Shown here: positions 1-10,141 of the stretch, piece by piece
Layout: every line of letters begins with the position of its first letter
How positions within the stretch are numbered: the first letter of the stretch is position 1
Assembly (NCBI GenBank): GCA_945859605.1
Contig: OX243817.1
Location: forward strand, 17,422,752 to 17,486,751
Length of the DNA: 64,000 nt
Source of the DNA: Lumbricus rubellus
Taxonomy: Eukaryota > Annelida > Clitellata > Crassiclitellata > Lumbricidae
Direction of reading: 5' to 3'
The notes under the pieces: generated by a model
What the model was told of the DNA's origin: nothing
Database searches by the model: none
The model's input: the letters and a program-made list of their open reading frames with translations, nothing else
Program-made: the position numbers and the translations under genes

Positions 1-264
1 TACTGCTAGCAATTTAGTAGATTCTGCAATTCTAACAGATTGTAGGCTTCAGGTAGGCCTACATATAGGCCTATATATGGTAATCATCTACATAATATTA
101 TGTGGGCCATTATGGAGTAGACCATCTCATCTCTAATGATTGAAGATGTGCAATCCTATGCTACCAGCTCAGTGCTATGCCTTCATAGTTTAGTCCTATT
201 ATGTGTCCCATATTCTTAAATAATTTATCATGCTACTGTAGGTCTACCGTATTCTTCTAACTTG
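1..264. other. SNRK 3' flank, likely 3'UTR
   Basis: Follows the SNRK stop (265-267 on the minus strand). AT-rich, with several AGGCCTA palindromes. I see no clear polyadenylation hexamer and no gene. Confidence 0.4.
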
Positions 265-3200
265 TCACTGTATGGCGCAGCACGTACACGGTTTTCTCCT
301 ACAGCAATTGCAAATGCCCCTGGACTGCACGACGTCGATGAAAAACGGAGCAATTCTCGCCCTAAACGGTCTCGGCTTCTGTTCGTCCAATCCATCTTCG
401 GGCTGTAACCTTTGCGTTTCACTGTCCCCCACGTTTTCACCCACGTTTTCACCCACGTCTTTGTCTGCACTTACTTCACTAGCGTCTGCGTGCACTTGCG
501 CTGTAATGAGTAGTTGTTCATCCAGTGATAAACGCTTGGGCTCTACCCATTTCTTGCTCACTTTACAAGTCGATGTCCTCGCACCACCACTACCACCGCC
601 ACTACCACCGCCACACGAGTCGCCGCCTTGACTACCCTTAGACGAAGTTTTATGAGCGTCGGCGGATTGTATTTCATTTTCCGCTGTGTCCTCCTTCAGT
701 TGAAGCAAGGGGTTTCGATTGACGCCGCTCGGTTTCGACTTGATTTCGCTCGATGGTTTACGGCGAAGGTTGGGCGAAAAGCTGTTGAGGCTTTGGCTGG
801 TGTGCGGCTGGTCGATCAGGTCATTGAGATCGAGACACGAGTGAGATCGACTGAGGCACTTGCAACTGCGCACACTCGTCAACGACTCTTCGCGTATGAT
901 GCTGAATGCACGCTGCATTGCTTTGCCCTGACACGGATTCGAATCTGACCTCGTCATGGAAGTGCTGGAGATTGGGGTCGGGTCAGGTTTATTTCTACAA
1001 TTATTGGCACAAATCACAATTCAAAATAATTATAGGCCTACAGATGAGTTTTAGTAGGCTAATGATGGGGAAGCTACACATAGCTGCTATAGATAGATCT
1101 ATCAAGCAGGACAGTTGGTTAATTGAAATGCCCACGATTGAAGCAGTGATTGAGAAACTTTGATTTGAAACTATGCAAACTGAGGGAAATTAATTTTGCG
1201 CGACTGAGAACAGAGTGGATAATTAAGGTCCGTTCTGAACAATGACCAAACATCCGCTACTCATCTAATTAGGCTACACCTTCCACTACCAATCGTAGCA
1301 TACATAACCACACGGCTAGGCATTGTCACTGTAATTGTGTTATGGGTTGTAATCAGAGGGGCCAATCCGGCCATGGCCCCCCCCCCCATTGAAAACTGCC
1401 ATGGGTCGTGGCCCCCCCCCCCATTGAAAACTGCCATGGGACGTGGCCCCCCCCCATTTGGTCTGAAATTAGCAATACGAATATGGGTGCAATGGATATT
1501 ACCCCCTCCTATTAGGAAAATTGCATGGGACGTGCCCCCCCCCGTTCGGTTTTCAAGTTGAGGACTAAAAAAAAGGTCAACTTTTTTTGGGAGATGAAAT
1601 GGTATGATTTTCTCGAAAATTTTGGCAGATGACTTAAAAAAAGGTCGTCAACTTTTTTGGCAGATGAAATGGTATGATTTTCCCGAAAATTTTGTCAGTC
1701 ACACGTACCATCATCATATCTGCCTCAAGTTACCTCTATCACTCTCCTCGGGCTTTCCACTGAAAACTGAATGGTCTACTTGACCTTAATTCCGCCTCTC
1801 AATTCTTTACCTAAATAATTATGCACGTGCATCATGTAGGCCTAGCCTACGAAACGTCGACACCCATCTTAACAGTATATTTAACTCTGCTGACAGGTTT
1901 CCATGGAGCAGCAGGATTCGGACCTCCCCTGAACGTCCCTTTTGAACATCCTCTGACTATATATGCAAAGCTCTACGTTTTGGCTTTCAAGTGGCGCTTT
2001 AGAAGTTTGGAGATTACATTTACAGTAACTGTAGGCTATACGCTGTTATCAGGTCGCGCATACCGTACGGTTTGTCGTTTGATATCCGGCTCAGCATCAG
2101 GTGTGCAGCTGTTGATCTGCTTCTGACAAATTCGCCCAGCAAGAAGGAAGTACGTGGCTGTGATGTGATTGTTGCTCCGCTCTTCTAACGCTCTAAGTGC
2201 AAAAACATTGGCATATATAATAATATATAAGCTTACGCTATAGGCTACGACCAGAAAAGCACTAGAAAAGCATGACCCTCAATAAACAGTTAGCAGGCCT
2301 ATATATGGCTAAAGGCCCAGTGTGTAGCAGCTGACTGTGTCGAACAGACTCCAACTACAGTAGGCCTAGAAGTGAAGTCGGCCTATAGCAATGTGAAGCC
2401 ATAGTATCGGCAGGCAGTGTTTAATCTAGACGTCTCTGGGGAAAGTTCCCTCCCCTCCAGGAATGGATTCCCCCAGAAAAAATATCGCGAGACCTTGTGT
2501 TGTAGGCCAATAAGCGTATACATGTAAATACGTATCATCCCCCACCCCCGAGAAAAGTCAATGTGTAGAAATTTCCCCCTGAGAAAGAGTGAGCGGCCTT
2601 GTGGTGTCCATGCAAATAATTATGACCATGTTGGTCAATTTTGGTAAAAAATTAATTACTAGAAAAAAACTAAAAAAATCATCGGTAATTTTTGCAGCGA
2701 AATGGTCAAAAATTGTGCAGATGAAGATTTCGTTGGCGACCCAGCCGTCCGCCCCAAATGTCCAGAAAACGAATTTTTTTTCGCCCCCTCCCAACACCCG
2801 AATTTCTTACCCCACCCCAAAGCAGGAGGACTAGATTGAACACTGATCAGCAGGTCTTAGATTAAGGGTCATGGGAGTTATTCAGGTGGTCGAAGAAATT
2901 AGATGTAGGCTGAAGAAGACATCAAAATTCCAAAGGATTTTTGGCATGTCTTAAGGCAGGTCACAGGGCTGTTTTTAACGAATATTTAGAACTGCACAAC
3001 TCCTTCATATCCTTCCCATCCTCAATGGTAATGAAATTACTTCCAATTTTTGCTAGTATTAGGCCTAACTGTACGGAAGTGCTACTAAACCTTCACAAAT
3101 CCATTTAGAACAGCACATTTTGTGTACAACTGCACGTTAAAAAAGCCCTGGCAGGTCAAGAGTAAATAGGCCGCCGCTGCCACTGATGTGAAGTATAATA

Positions 3201-6200
3201 GGCCTTACCCCTTCAGGCCTCGATCTAGAAACGTTCAAGAGTGTATACCTACGCAAGAATTTCACTTTTCGTTGCTACTTTTCCTTCGACCATGATGTTG
3301 ACGATGAGAGCGTGGTCTGACGGTGAGATGCGTTCTTTGGAGAGGAGCGACTCACAGGACGACACGCTCAGTTCGTCCTTCAACCATTTGTGGTTAAGGA
3401 TGTCCTTCAGCGTTGCTCGTTCCTTCGGTTGTTTGCGCAACAGCTGACTGATCAGTCTGATTAGAAAACAATCAACACAGACAATATCAACAGTTCCTCG
3501 TGAGAACAGTCGAGTTCATGTAATTATGAATTATTATGAAACGTTAGTTTTTTACAGAAAAATTTACATGACAGTATATGATTATTGACTATGACGACTG
3601 ATCGTGCGCGCCTCTGGATATTGGTCTGCACTGGCTACAAAAATGTCTTGCGCCGCCTCAGTGTGCTGGCACCCACGACACAGGTCGACACCACGTGTAC
3701 ATGACAAATTGGCACCCGCCGTCGTCACGTAAGCATAGGCATGATAGGCTGCATGCAATGAGTAGGCTATATCTAGCTTAACGGCCCTAACCGCACGATG
3801 CATCCAAAACTGGAAGAATTGATACCGTGAAATTTATAGATAAAAATTTATAGATAAATTGCCTGTGGCCGGTAGCCTGATAGCCAAAAATCCAGAATAA
3901 AAAGTCGAATGCCAATTAACTGATTGTTTGGTTATCTTTCGTTCAAAATGAAAGCAAAGTTTCAGATGCATATAGGTTTGTGTTCTATAGCGTTTAAGTT
4001 CACGTAAGAATTGTAGTGTAATGCAGAGATTGTAGTTTAATGAATAATGATAGAATGCGGCCTCAATGTCGTTGAGTCTCGCCTGCGCATGCGTCGAATA
4101 ACGAGAACATCTTTGGAAGCTGTGGTTCTGTCGATCATTGACAGTCTGTGGCGTCTACGCCTCTACGGGGTTGGCCAATGGCCATGGCCCATGGGAGACC
4201 GGTCTCCCATTGTTTGCAGGAGATGGGTGGGGTGAAGCCTGGGGCTAACTTACGTTATGGACATGCTGCTTATAATCTGCGATAATTAAAAGACTTGCAA
4301 AAATACGAGAAATAATAGGAAGTCCGCCAGAGTGGCTGAGTGGGCCAGTGGGGGTTTGTTCTCCAAGTGGGAGGAGGTAGATTCCGGTGAGAGAAGTGAT
4401 TCAAGTGAACAGTGGCGCAACTAGGGGGTGCTGGGGGGTGCTTGAGCACCCCCAGGCTAAAAAGGTGACCCACGCAATTTTCCCAAATCCGATGAGTTTT
4501 TTTGTTGCGTGGGGGGGGGGGTAGGGGTCATTCGGTCTTTAAGATTACACAATCAAGCAAGTTCCTTTGGCACTCGCTACTTCGCACCATCTGAGCACCC
4601 CCCAGGAAAATTTTCTGGTTGCGCCCCTGCAAGTGAAGGGTATCGATCGATAATTAAGACAACATCGTTGGGTTCAAGGGCATGTAGGCTAGATCGGTCA
4701 GATTTCAGTGCATTTTTAATAACCCCATAAAGTAGGCTACACCGATCGGTTGAGACATGCATGGAGTTAAACGTACGAACCACGCAAGCACACTCACTGT
4801 CGACAGTCGGCCGAGACACTGACCGGCGCTGGCTTGTACTTGCAGTCGAGAATCCTCGTCAGAGTTTCGCTGTCGTTGACGCCTGAGAACGGTGATCGTC
4901 CGCACACCATCCAGTATAGTATCACTCCCAGACTCCATACATCTATGCACACAGTATACATGTATATATAGATATTTCATAGAAATTAAGGGTTGGCCTA
5001 AACTCAAGAAAGACAAACTTCAGGGAGGTTATAGGATATAGGGGGCCTAGGCCTATAGATGATAGGGCAATGCATTTCTTTCACGTGTCGTAGGCTACGT
5101 AGTCGTAGGTCCATATGCAGTCGGCTATGAGATTTTTAGAAAAACATTAAGGGGTTTAGACTATGATCCTCGTGGAGTTGGGGTGTGAAAACTACACATT
5201 GGGGCCCTAAGACTAGGGGTTGAACCCCTTCACAACACACAGAAATTCTCACCCTGCGTAGGCCTATAACACGTCTGTCAAGACTGTCAATTAATATTTA
5301 TCGACCGCATTTTAGGCACGCCGCATGTTTCGTTTCGTATTGTATTATTGTATAATAATTATAGCCCTACGGTATTTTTCTACTATCAGCTAATGTAGGT
5401 CTATGTGAACGTTGACCATGGTTAGATCGAATTGATGGTTTGGGTGAGCAGTGGGAACGCCGAATGGGTGAGCAGTGGGAACGCCGAATGGGTGAGCAGT
5501 GGGAACGCCGAATGGGTGAGCAGTGGGAACGCCGAATGGGTGAGCAGTGGGAACGCCGAATGGGTGAGCAGTGGGAACGCCGAAGAAGAGTCTGTCTATT
5601 CGCCCGCACATGTTTCCAGGGTTCCACGTACGCATGGCGGGCAGTGGAAACGCAAGCACATGATTTAAGCCCTGACTTTGACCGTAGACATATACGCAAT
5701 GTGAAGCTGCAGTGAACTCAGACCACCGCAAGTATACGGTACTTACTTACCAACCGGCACGGGGTCATACGAATCCTTGACGAATATCTCGGGAGCGGAG
5801 AAGGCGAGCGAACCGCAGGCGTTATGCACAGGAGCTCCTGGCTCGATCTTTTTACTGAATCCGAAGTCCGTCAGTTTGACAACATTAGTCTTCTTGAAGA
5901 CGACGATGTTCTCTGGTTTGAGGTCTCTGTGGACGACATGCATTTGGTGACAGTATGCGAGCGCCTGCACGACCTGCCCGAAGAATCGCTTGGCCAGGGG
6001 TTCCGGCAGACCCTTCTGTCCTATCTGCTTAACGATGTGCTCGTGCAGGTCGCCCCCGTCCCCTAATTCCATGATTAAGTAGAGCTTCGAAGGTGTGTCA
6101 AACACCTCCAGCAGTCGAACGATGTACGGATGCTGAACCAACTGCATACAGCGTGCCTGCGTAATTATAATTATACAATGTCATATAGACGTGTTACACA

Positions 6201-6276
6201 ACGACTGTATTTACCGATGCGGTGTAGGTGATGATTATGATGATGATGATGATGGTGGTGATGATGATGGTGGTGG

Positions 6277-6310
<34 letters not shown>

Positions 6311-7167
6311 GATGAAAACAACGATGACGGCAGCAGTGATGACGATGATTGTAATGACGTTGATGACGACGATGATGATGACGACGACGATGCCGATGAT
6401 GACGACAACTATGGCGATGACGATGATGACACTGATGATGACGACAACAATGGTAGTGATGATGATGACGATGAAGACGACAACGATGATGATGACGACG
6501 CTGATTCATTCATTCATTATTAGAATTTATATAGCGCCCCTTCAAGAAACTACTCAAAGGTGCTGATGACACCGACGACGACGAGGATGAAGATGGCGAC
6601 GACGAAGATGTGTATATAGGCTCATGCTGATGACGACGACGGCGGTGACGACGATGATGATGATCATAAAGACGACGACAATGATAGTGATGATTACGAC
6701 GACGATGATGATGAAAATGAAGATGACGACAACAACTATAATGACGGGGGATGATTCCGATGATGACGATGATGATGACGATGATAATCATAATCACGAT
6801 GACGACGACGACGATGACGATAATGATGACGCCGCCGCCGCCGACGACGATGATGAAGTTGACGACGACGAAGATGTGTATATGAGTTTATGGTACTGTT
6901 GGTACATGTAGGTGGTGCGTTATATAATCCGACAGTGCAACATTTTTGATCACACACCTCCTGCGTGATCGTTTCTCGATGTATCAACGGAATCTTGTCC
7001 TTGTTGATGATCTTGACGGCCACTCGTTCACCGGTAAAGACGTGCTTCGCTTCCTTGACGACCGAAAACTTTCCCTCTCCTATCGGTTCACCGAGGTCGT
7101 ACAGACCGGCTATCGACTTCTCGGCTTTAAAGTCCGACGGCTGCTTTATAAAGTCAGGCCGACTCAT
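265..7167 (-). CDS. SNRK: SNF-related Ser/Thr kinase SNRK
   Basis: Exons in transcript order: 6958-7167, 5751-6156, 4798-4942, 3253-3456, 265-964. Splice phases agree, giving 554 aa if the last two exons join directly. An AMPK-related kinase expected to phosphorylate Ser/Thr proteins. Visible: glycine loop GEGKFSVV (res 30-37), VAVK lysine (K52), HRDLKPEN (146-153), DFG (167-169), SAPE, DVWSLG. Close to vertebrate SNRK, for example HVFTGE, LVQHP, ELGDGGD and the start of the UBA region ([13 protein letters not shown]). The T-loop reads [13 protein letters not shown]: Asn stands where the LKB1-phosphorylated Thr is expected. The UBA breaks off at res 322; an additional exon of length 3n may lie in 965-3252 but was not found. 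The last exon is low-complexity with a Gly-rich run ([10 protein letters not shown]) and ends in a Cys-rich tail closing with CAIQ, a possible CaaX box. The start ATG at 7167 directly follows a CAG, so a 5'UTR intron is possible. Orthology is firm; the 3' half is less so. Confidence 0.85.
1346..1705. repeat. hAT-like element remnant with internal tandem repeats
   Basis: Begins near AGGGGCCAATCCGGCCATGG, followed by about three copies of a unit with GAAAACTGCCATGG and poly-C. Then come two copies of a roughly 60-bp unit carrying GATGACTTAAAAAAAGGTCG. The same units occur at 8727-9065, 9323-9724 and 51590-52025, so this is a family member. No terminus or TSD is legible here. Confidence 0.55.
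2964..3150. mobile_element. hAT-like MITE, 187 bp
   Basis: Ends CAGGGCTGTTTTTAACG and CGTTAAAAAAGCCCTG are inverted repeats. The flanks carry a perfect 8-bp TSD GCAGGTCA (2956-2963 and 3151-3158). Related sequence without clear ends lies near 25510-25690. No coding capacity. The 8-bp TSD and CAGGG start fit the hAT superfamily. Confidence 0.8.
4330..4402 (+). repeat. tRNA-like SINE head fragment
   Basis: TGGCTGAGTGG resembles a pol III A box and GGTAGATTCC a degenerate B box about 45 bp later, so a tRNA-derived SINE head is likely. It cannot be folded into a full cloverleaf by eye and is interrupted by the adjacent hAT insertion. Confidence 0.35.
4410..4629. mobile_element. hAT-like MITE, 220 bp
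   Basis: Starts CAGTGGCGCAACTAGGGGG and ends GGTTGCGCCCCTG. The flanking 8-bp duplications are CAAGTGAA (4402-4409 and 4630-4637), a perfect match. Internal GAGCACCCCC motifs are inverted near both ends. Non-autonomous; TIR start and 8-bp TSD are typical of hAT. Confidence 0.88.
4943..5750. other. SNRK intron
   Basis: Contains one end of the family carrying ATTCTCACCCTG (about 5165-5255; left end missing) and the 24-bp tandem repeat at 5442-5585. No coding sequence. Confidence 0.5.
5442..5585. repeat. 24-bp tandem repeat, 6 copies
   Basis: Six near-identical copies of a 24-bp unit containing GAGCAGTGGGAACGCCGAAT. The period is a multiple of three, so several frames stay open on both strands. 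The unit lies inside an SNRK intron and those frames have no splice support. Confidence 0.95.
6225..6890. repeat. GAT/GAC trinucleotide microsatellite in SNRK intron 1
   Basis: Two long imperfect tracts of GAT/GAC (about 6225-6505 and 6566-6890) fill most of the intron between the first two SNRK coding exons. They are separated by a short SINE tail. They produce spurious poly-Asp, poly-Met and poly-His frames. The mixed units suggest an old expanded locus; it should be highly length-variable. Confidence 0.95.
6506..6565 (-). repeat. SINE 3'-tail fragment
   Basis: ATAGCGCCCCTTCAAG followed by ACTACTCAAAGGTGCT, read in reverse, matches the tail of the SINEs at 20682-20884 and 63517-63757. Only the tail survives, between two microsatellite tracts. 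Confidence 0.6.
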
Positions 7168-7847
7168 CTGAGCGACGCCGCTCCTGCTCCTCGTGTGGTC
7201 GGGTACTATCGGTGGCAGGGAGGAGGGCCTCCTCAGCGCAACGACGATGAGGACGAAGCCTCAGAGTTTGATGAGTAACTGCTTCTTTTTCTGGTCGTCT
7301 ATAACTCGATCTGAATGCCATATTTTGTCATCGATATCTATATATCGATGTGTGCTTTGTAATCCTCTGCTTGTAAATAGAATCGTCACATACGGGTCAC
7401 CGTGAAGTTCCTATGGCTTAGCGATATTGTGTGACGTCACTGTTATGTTTCTGAGCAGTTGCTATGGGACGCCGTTTTGAAATAATAATAATAATTTGAG
7501 TCGTAAATAACTCATCGTTTGGAAAGACGCTGATCTCCACGATTCTGCGTCTTCAATCTTATCTTAGTAATGCCATAATTTTATGCTGCATGAGACCGAC
7601 ACATTTTGTCTTTCGCATTTTGCATGGGAGGTGCATGTTTTAGGGTTATCTTTATATACTCTGGTCAGGGCTTAAAGTGTGGCAGGACAGTCATGGACGG
7701 CGTCCTGGCACTTATTTTCAAATCTCTATGCCGTCTTGGCACTTATTTGCCCAGTACACCTGAAAATGTAAGGGGCGTCCGGCACCTTTTTTAACACTTT
7801 TAGCACTGACTCTGGTACAAAGAGAGAAGATGTGCACGGACGCGGAA

Positions 7848-7991
7848 CAGGGTGGGAATTGTCGGGTTGGGGGGGGGGGGTTTCAACCTCCCAATCTTTC
7901 TTAGAGCCCATTGTAAAGTCTGTTTTCACACCCCCAATTCCAAGTTGATCATACATGTAGTTCAAGTCATTTTTCAACAATTCTCACACTG
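7848..7991. mobile_element. hAT-like MITE, 144 bp
   Basis: Ends CAGGGTGGGAATTGT and ACAATTCTCACACTG are inverted repeats. The flanks ACGCGGAA and ACGCGGGA match at 7 of 8 positions (7840-7847 and 7992-7999). Same family as 17316-17448 and the truncated copy near 5165-5255. Non-coding. Confidence 0.78.
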
Positions 7992-8000
7992 ACGCGGGAT

Positions 8001-9102
8001 CAGGGCCGCATTAAGGCTAGTGCGGGCCCGGGAGCTGTAATTAAATCGTCAATAGCATTAAGTCCAAATAATGAAGCAAAAAATCGACGTAACAAAGCTA
8101 TATTAAGGCTATTGTCCTTACAGTAAGTCAGCAATGTTATCATGAGGAAGGTCAAAACTCAAAAGTAAAATAGACAGGGCAAAAGCCGTGACCTAGAAAT
8201 TACTTAAGGGGCCAGTTATAATGACGTAACAATAATATTTGTGTGGGGTCGAAGTCATAATGCGGAATTAACCATTACGCTAACAACGTAGGGCATACCG
8301 TAGCCTAACTTATACATAGCTGATGACGTAACAATAGTGTCGTAGACTAAAAAAGATGACGTCATAATAGCTGATCAGAGCTATAATAATATTGTCGTAG
8401 CACGGTATAGCATAATAGCAGCAACGAACCAAAGAAATTATAGTGACACGGCGACACAGCAAAATTGCGTTACAAAAATATGAAGTCCATCGAATAGATT
8501 GTCACACTGACGCGGGATCAGGGCCGCATGACCACTCATCGTGCTATAGCCTAGTGTTCTTGTAACAAAGAGATAGTATATCACAATACAATGTCCATAG
8601 CACAAAGCTAATTAATAATTAATTATAGGCTACGTTTCGTGTGTTCTTTTGTTGTGATTCTGCGGGGTTGGATTGTACACCGCAGTTTTTTCGAATAGGA
8701 ACACGGTCACCACATGACATTGTGCAGGGGCGGATCCAGAGGGGCAATCCGGCCATGGCCCTCTCCATTTAGAAATTCCCATGCATAGTGCCCCCCCCAT
8801 TCGTTTTGAAACTGCTATGGTATCCTTTTCGGACTTTTCGATCGGATGACTAAAAAAAGGTCATCAGATTTTGTAGGATGGAAAATTGGTAGTTTTTCAG
8901 ACTTTTCCATTGGATGACTAAAAAAGTCATCAGATTTAGTAGGATGGAAAATATCTTTTTCGGACTTTTCGATCGGATGACTAAAAAAGGTCACCAGATT
9001 TTTTTCTCTCCAGGATCAGCAAAATTTTTTCGGACCCAAGGTAGAAAAGTTTTCCCCCGGGGTCCCGGCCCTTATAGGCTGACATAGTGTTAATCCGGCC
9101 CT
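8001..9102. mobile_element. probable nested hAT-like element
   Basis: Starts CAGGGCCGCATTAAGG and ends TTAATCCGGCCCTG, inverted repeats of the CAGGGCCGGATTAA type. The outer 8 bp do not match (CGCGGGAT versus TGCGGCCC). The interior holds a second element beginning CAGGGGCGGATCCAGAGG at about 8727, with three copies of a roughly 60-bp unit containing GATGACTAAAAAAGGTCATC. The structure is composite and its boundaries are tentative. Confidence 0.5.
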
Positions 9103-9322
9103 GTGCGGCCCAGAACGGCTGGCCCAGGTGCTGCAGCACCACCCTTAGCGAGGACCTGTTTCGTTTCCCGCCACTTTCTCAAAAGTCGACTTAATTAGCC
9201 TTTCATTCGCCAGATGGCCTTTGTAAAATGAGTAGCAGGACGATCTGAACGCCTTGCATGGCTGCCAAACAGTTAAATTCGTCTTCTGTAATAACTTAAT
9301 TGTGATCATCCGTTCATACTCA

Positions 9323-9724
9323 CAAGGGCGGATACAGAAATTTTGGACGGGGGGGGGGCCAAAATTTCTTGGTCTTGGGTCCGGGAAAAAATTTAGGCCT
9401 TGGGGAAATTTTTCTTTGTCGTATCCGCCAAAAAAGTTGATGACCTTTTTTTTTTAGTCATCCGGCCAAATTTTCGGGAAAATAATACCATTTTGTCCGC
9501 CAAAAAAGTTGATCTTTTTTTATTTTTTAAATTTATTTTTTAGTCATCCGGCCAAATTTTCGGAGGGGGGGCCGCAATGCATGGGTATTTCTTAATAGGG
9601 GGGCCCAAATTGTACAATATATACATTGTTCCACAGCATGTTCAATCCAAATGGGGGGGGCCACGATACATGGGAATTCTAAATGGCCATGGCCGGATAA
9701 GCCCCCCCCCTGGATCCGCCCCTG
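9323..9724. mobile_element. hAT-like MITE, 402 bp
   Basis: Begins CAAGGGCGGATACAG and ends CTGGATCCGCCCCTG, imperfect TIRs. A perfect 8-bp TSD CATACTCA flanks it (9315-9322 and 9725-9732). The inside contains copies of the unit with GATGACCTTTTTTTTTTAGTC and GGCCATGG, shared with 1346-1705, 8727-9065 and 51590-52025. No coding capacity. Confidence 0.87.
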
Positions 9725-10141
9725 CATACTCAGAGCAGTCAATTAAGTCGGTCAAAGAAGTTAATTAAGTGGATGGAGCGAAGTGCAGTGAGGGGGACAA
9801 GGCATATGAGATCACTTCGCCCAGCAAGACCCAACTGAGATTTAAGAACCAACGTAATGGAATGTAAATGTAATGTAGCCTAAAGTAAAACTTCGAGAAC
9901 GTAAGAACATCTGTATTGCATGCGGGCAGAGTGAGATAGCCAATGAAGTTGTGCACTCACGAATGTATTGCCTACTAGGCCTATAGGCTATAGGCCTAGT
10001 CTATGTGCAGATGTGAGAGAATCGAGGAAGACTATGAGTCTAGCAGCAGCATTGGGCACATACTGCAGGACCCAGAAATTAATATCGATAGGCCTATTAG
10101 ACTTAATAGTCCCAGGATAGACGAACTATACGCAGGCCTAT

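Larger units (their letters stand above)
965..3252. other. SNRK last intron, transposon-rich
   Basis: Non-coding as far as I can see. Contains a GC-rich transposon remnant (1346-1705), a hAT MITE (2964-3150) and unassigned sequence with C-rich runs (2530-2830). The missing remainder of the UBA domain would be expected here; I could not recognise it. Confidence 0.5.
3457..4797. other. SNRK intron
   Basis: Holds a perfect 20-bp palindrome at 4191-4210 (ATGGGAGACC and its complement), a tRNA-like SINE-head fragment near 4330-4400 and the hAT MITE at 4410-4629. No coding sequence recognised. Confidence 0.5.

Noticed and set aside
3130..3200. Candidate missing UBA exon of SNRK on the minus strand ([11 protein letters not shown])
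   Set aside because: Weak resemblance only, no proper donor, and flanking residues do not match the family.
5367..5731. Overlapping open frames on both strands with repeated peptides such as RRSHCSPI or GEQWER
   Set aside because: Produced by a 24-bp tandem repeat whose period is divisible by three.
6171..6911. Long open frames of poly-Asp, poly-Met or poly-His
   Set aside because: They are by-products of the GAT/GAC microsatellite in an SNRK intron and have no splice or homology support.
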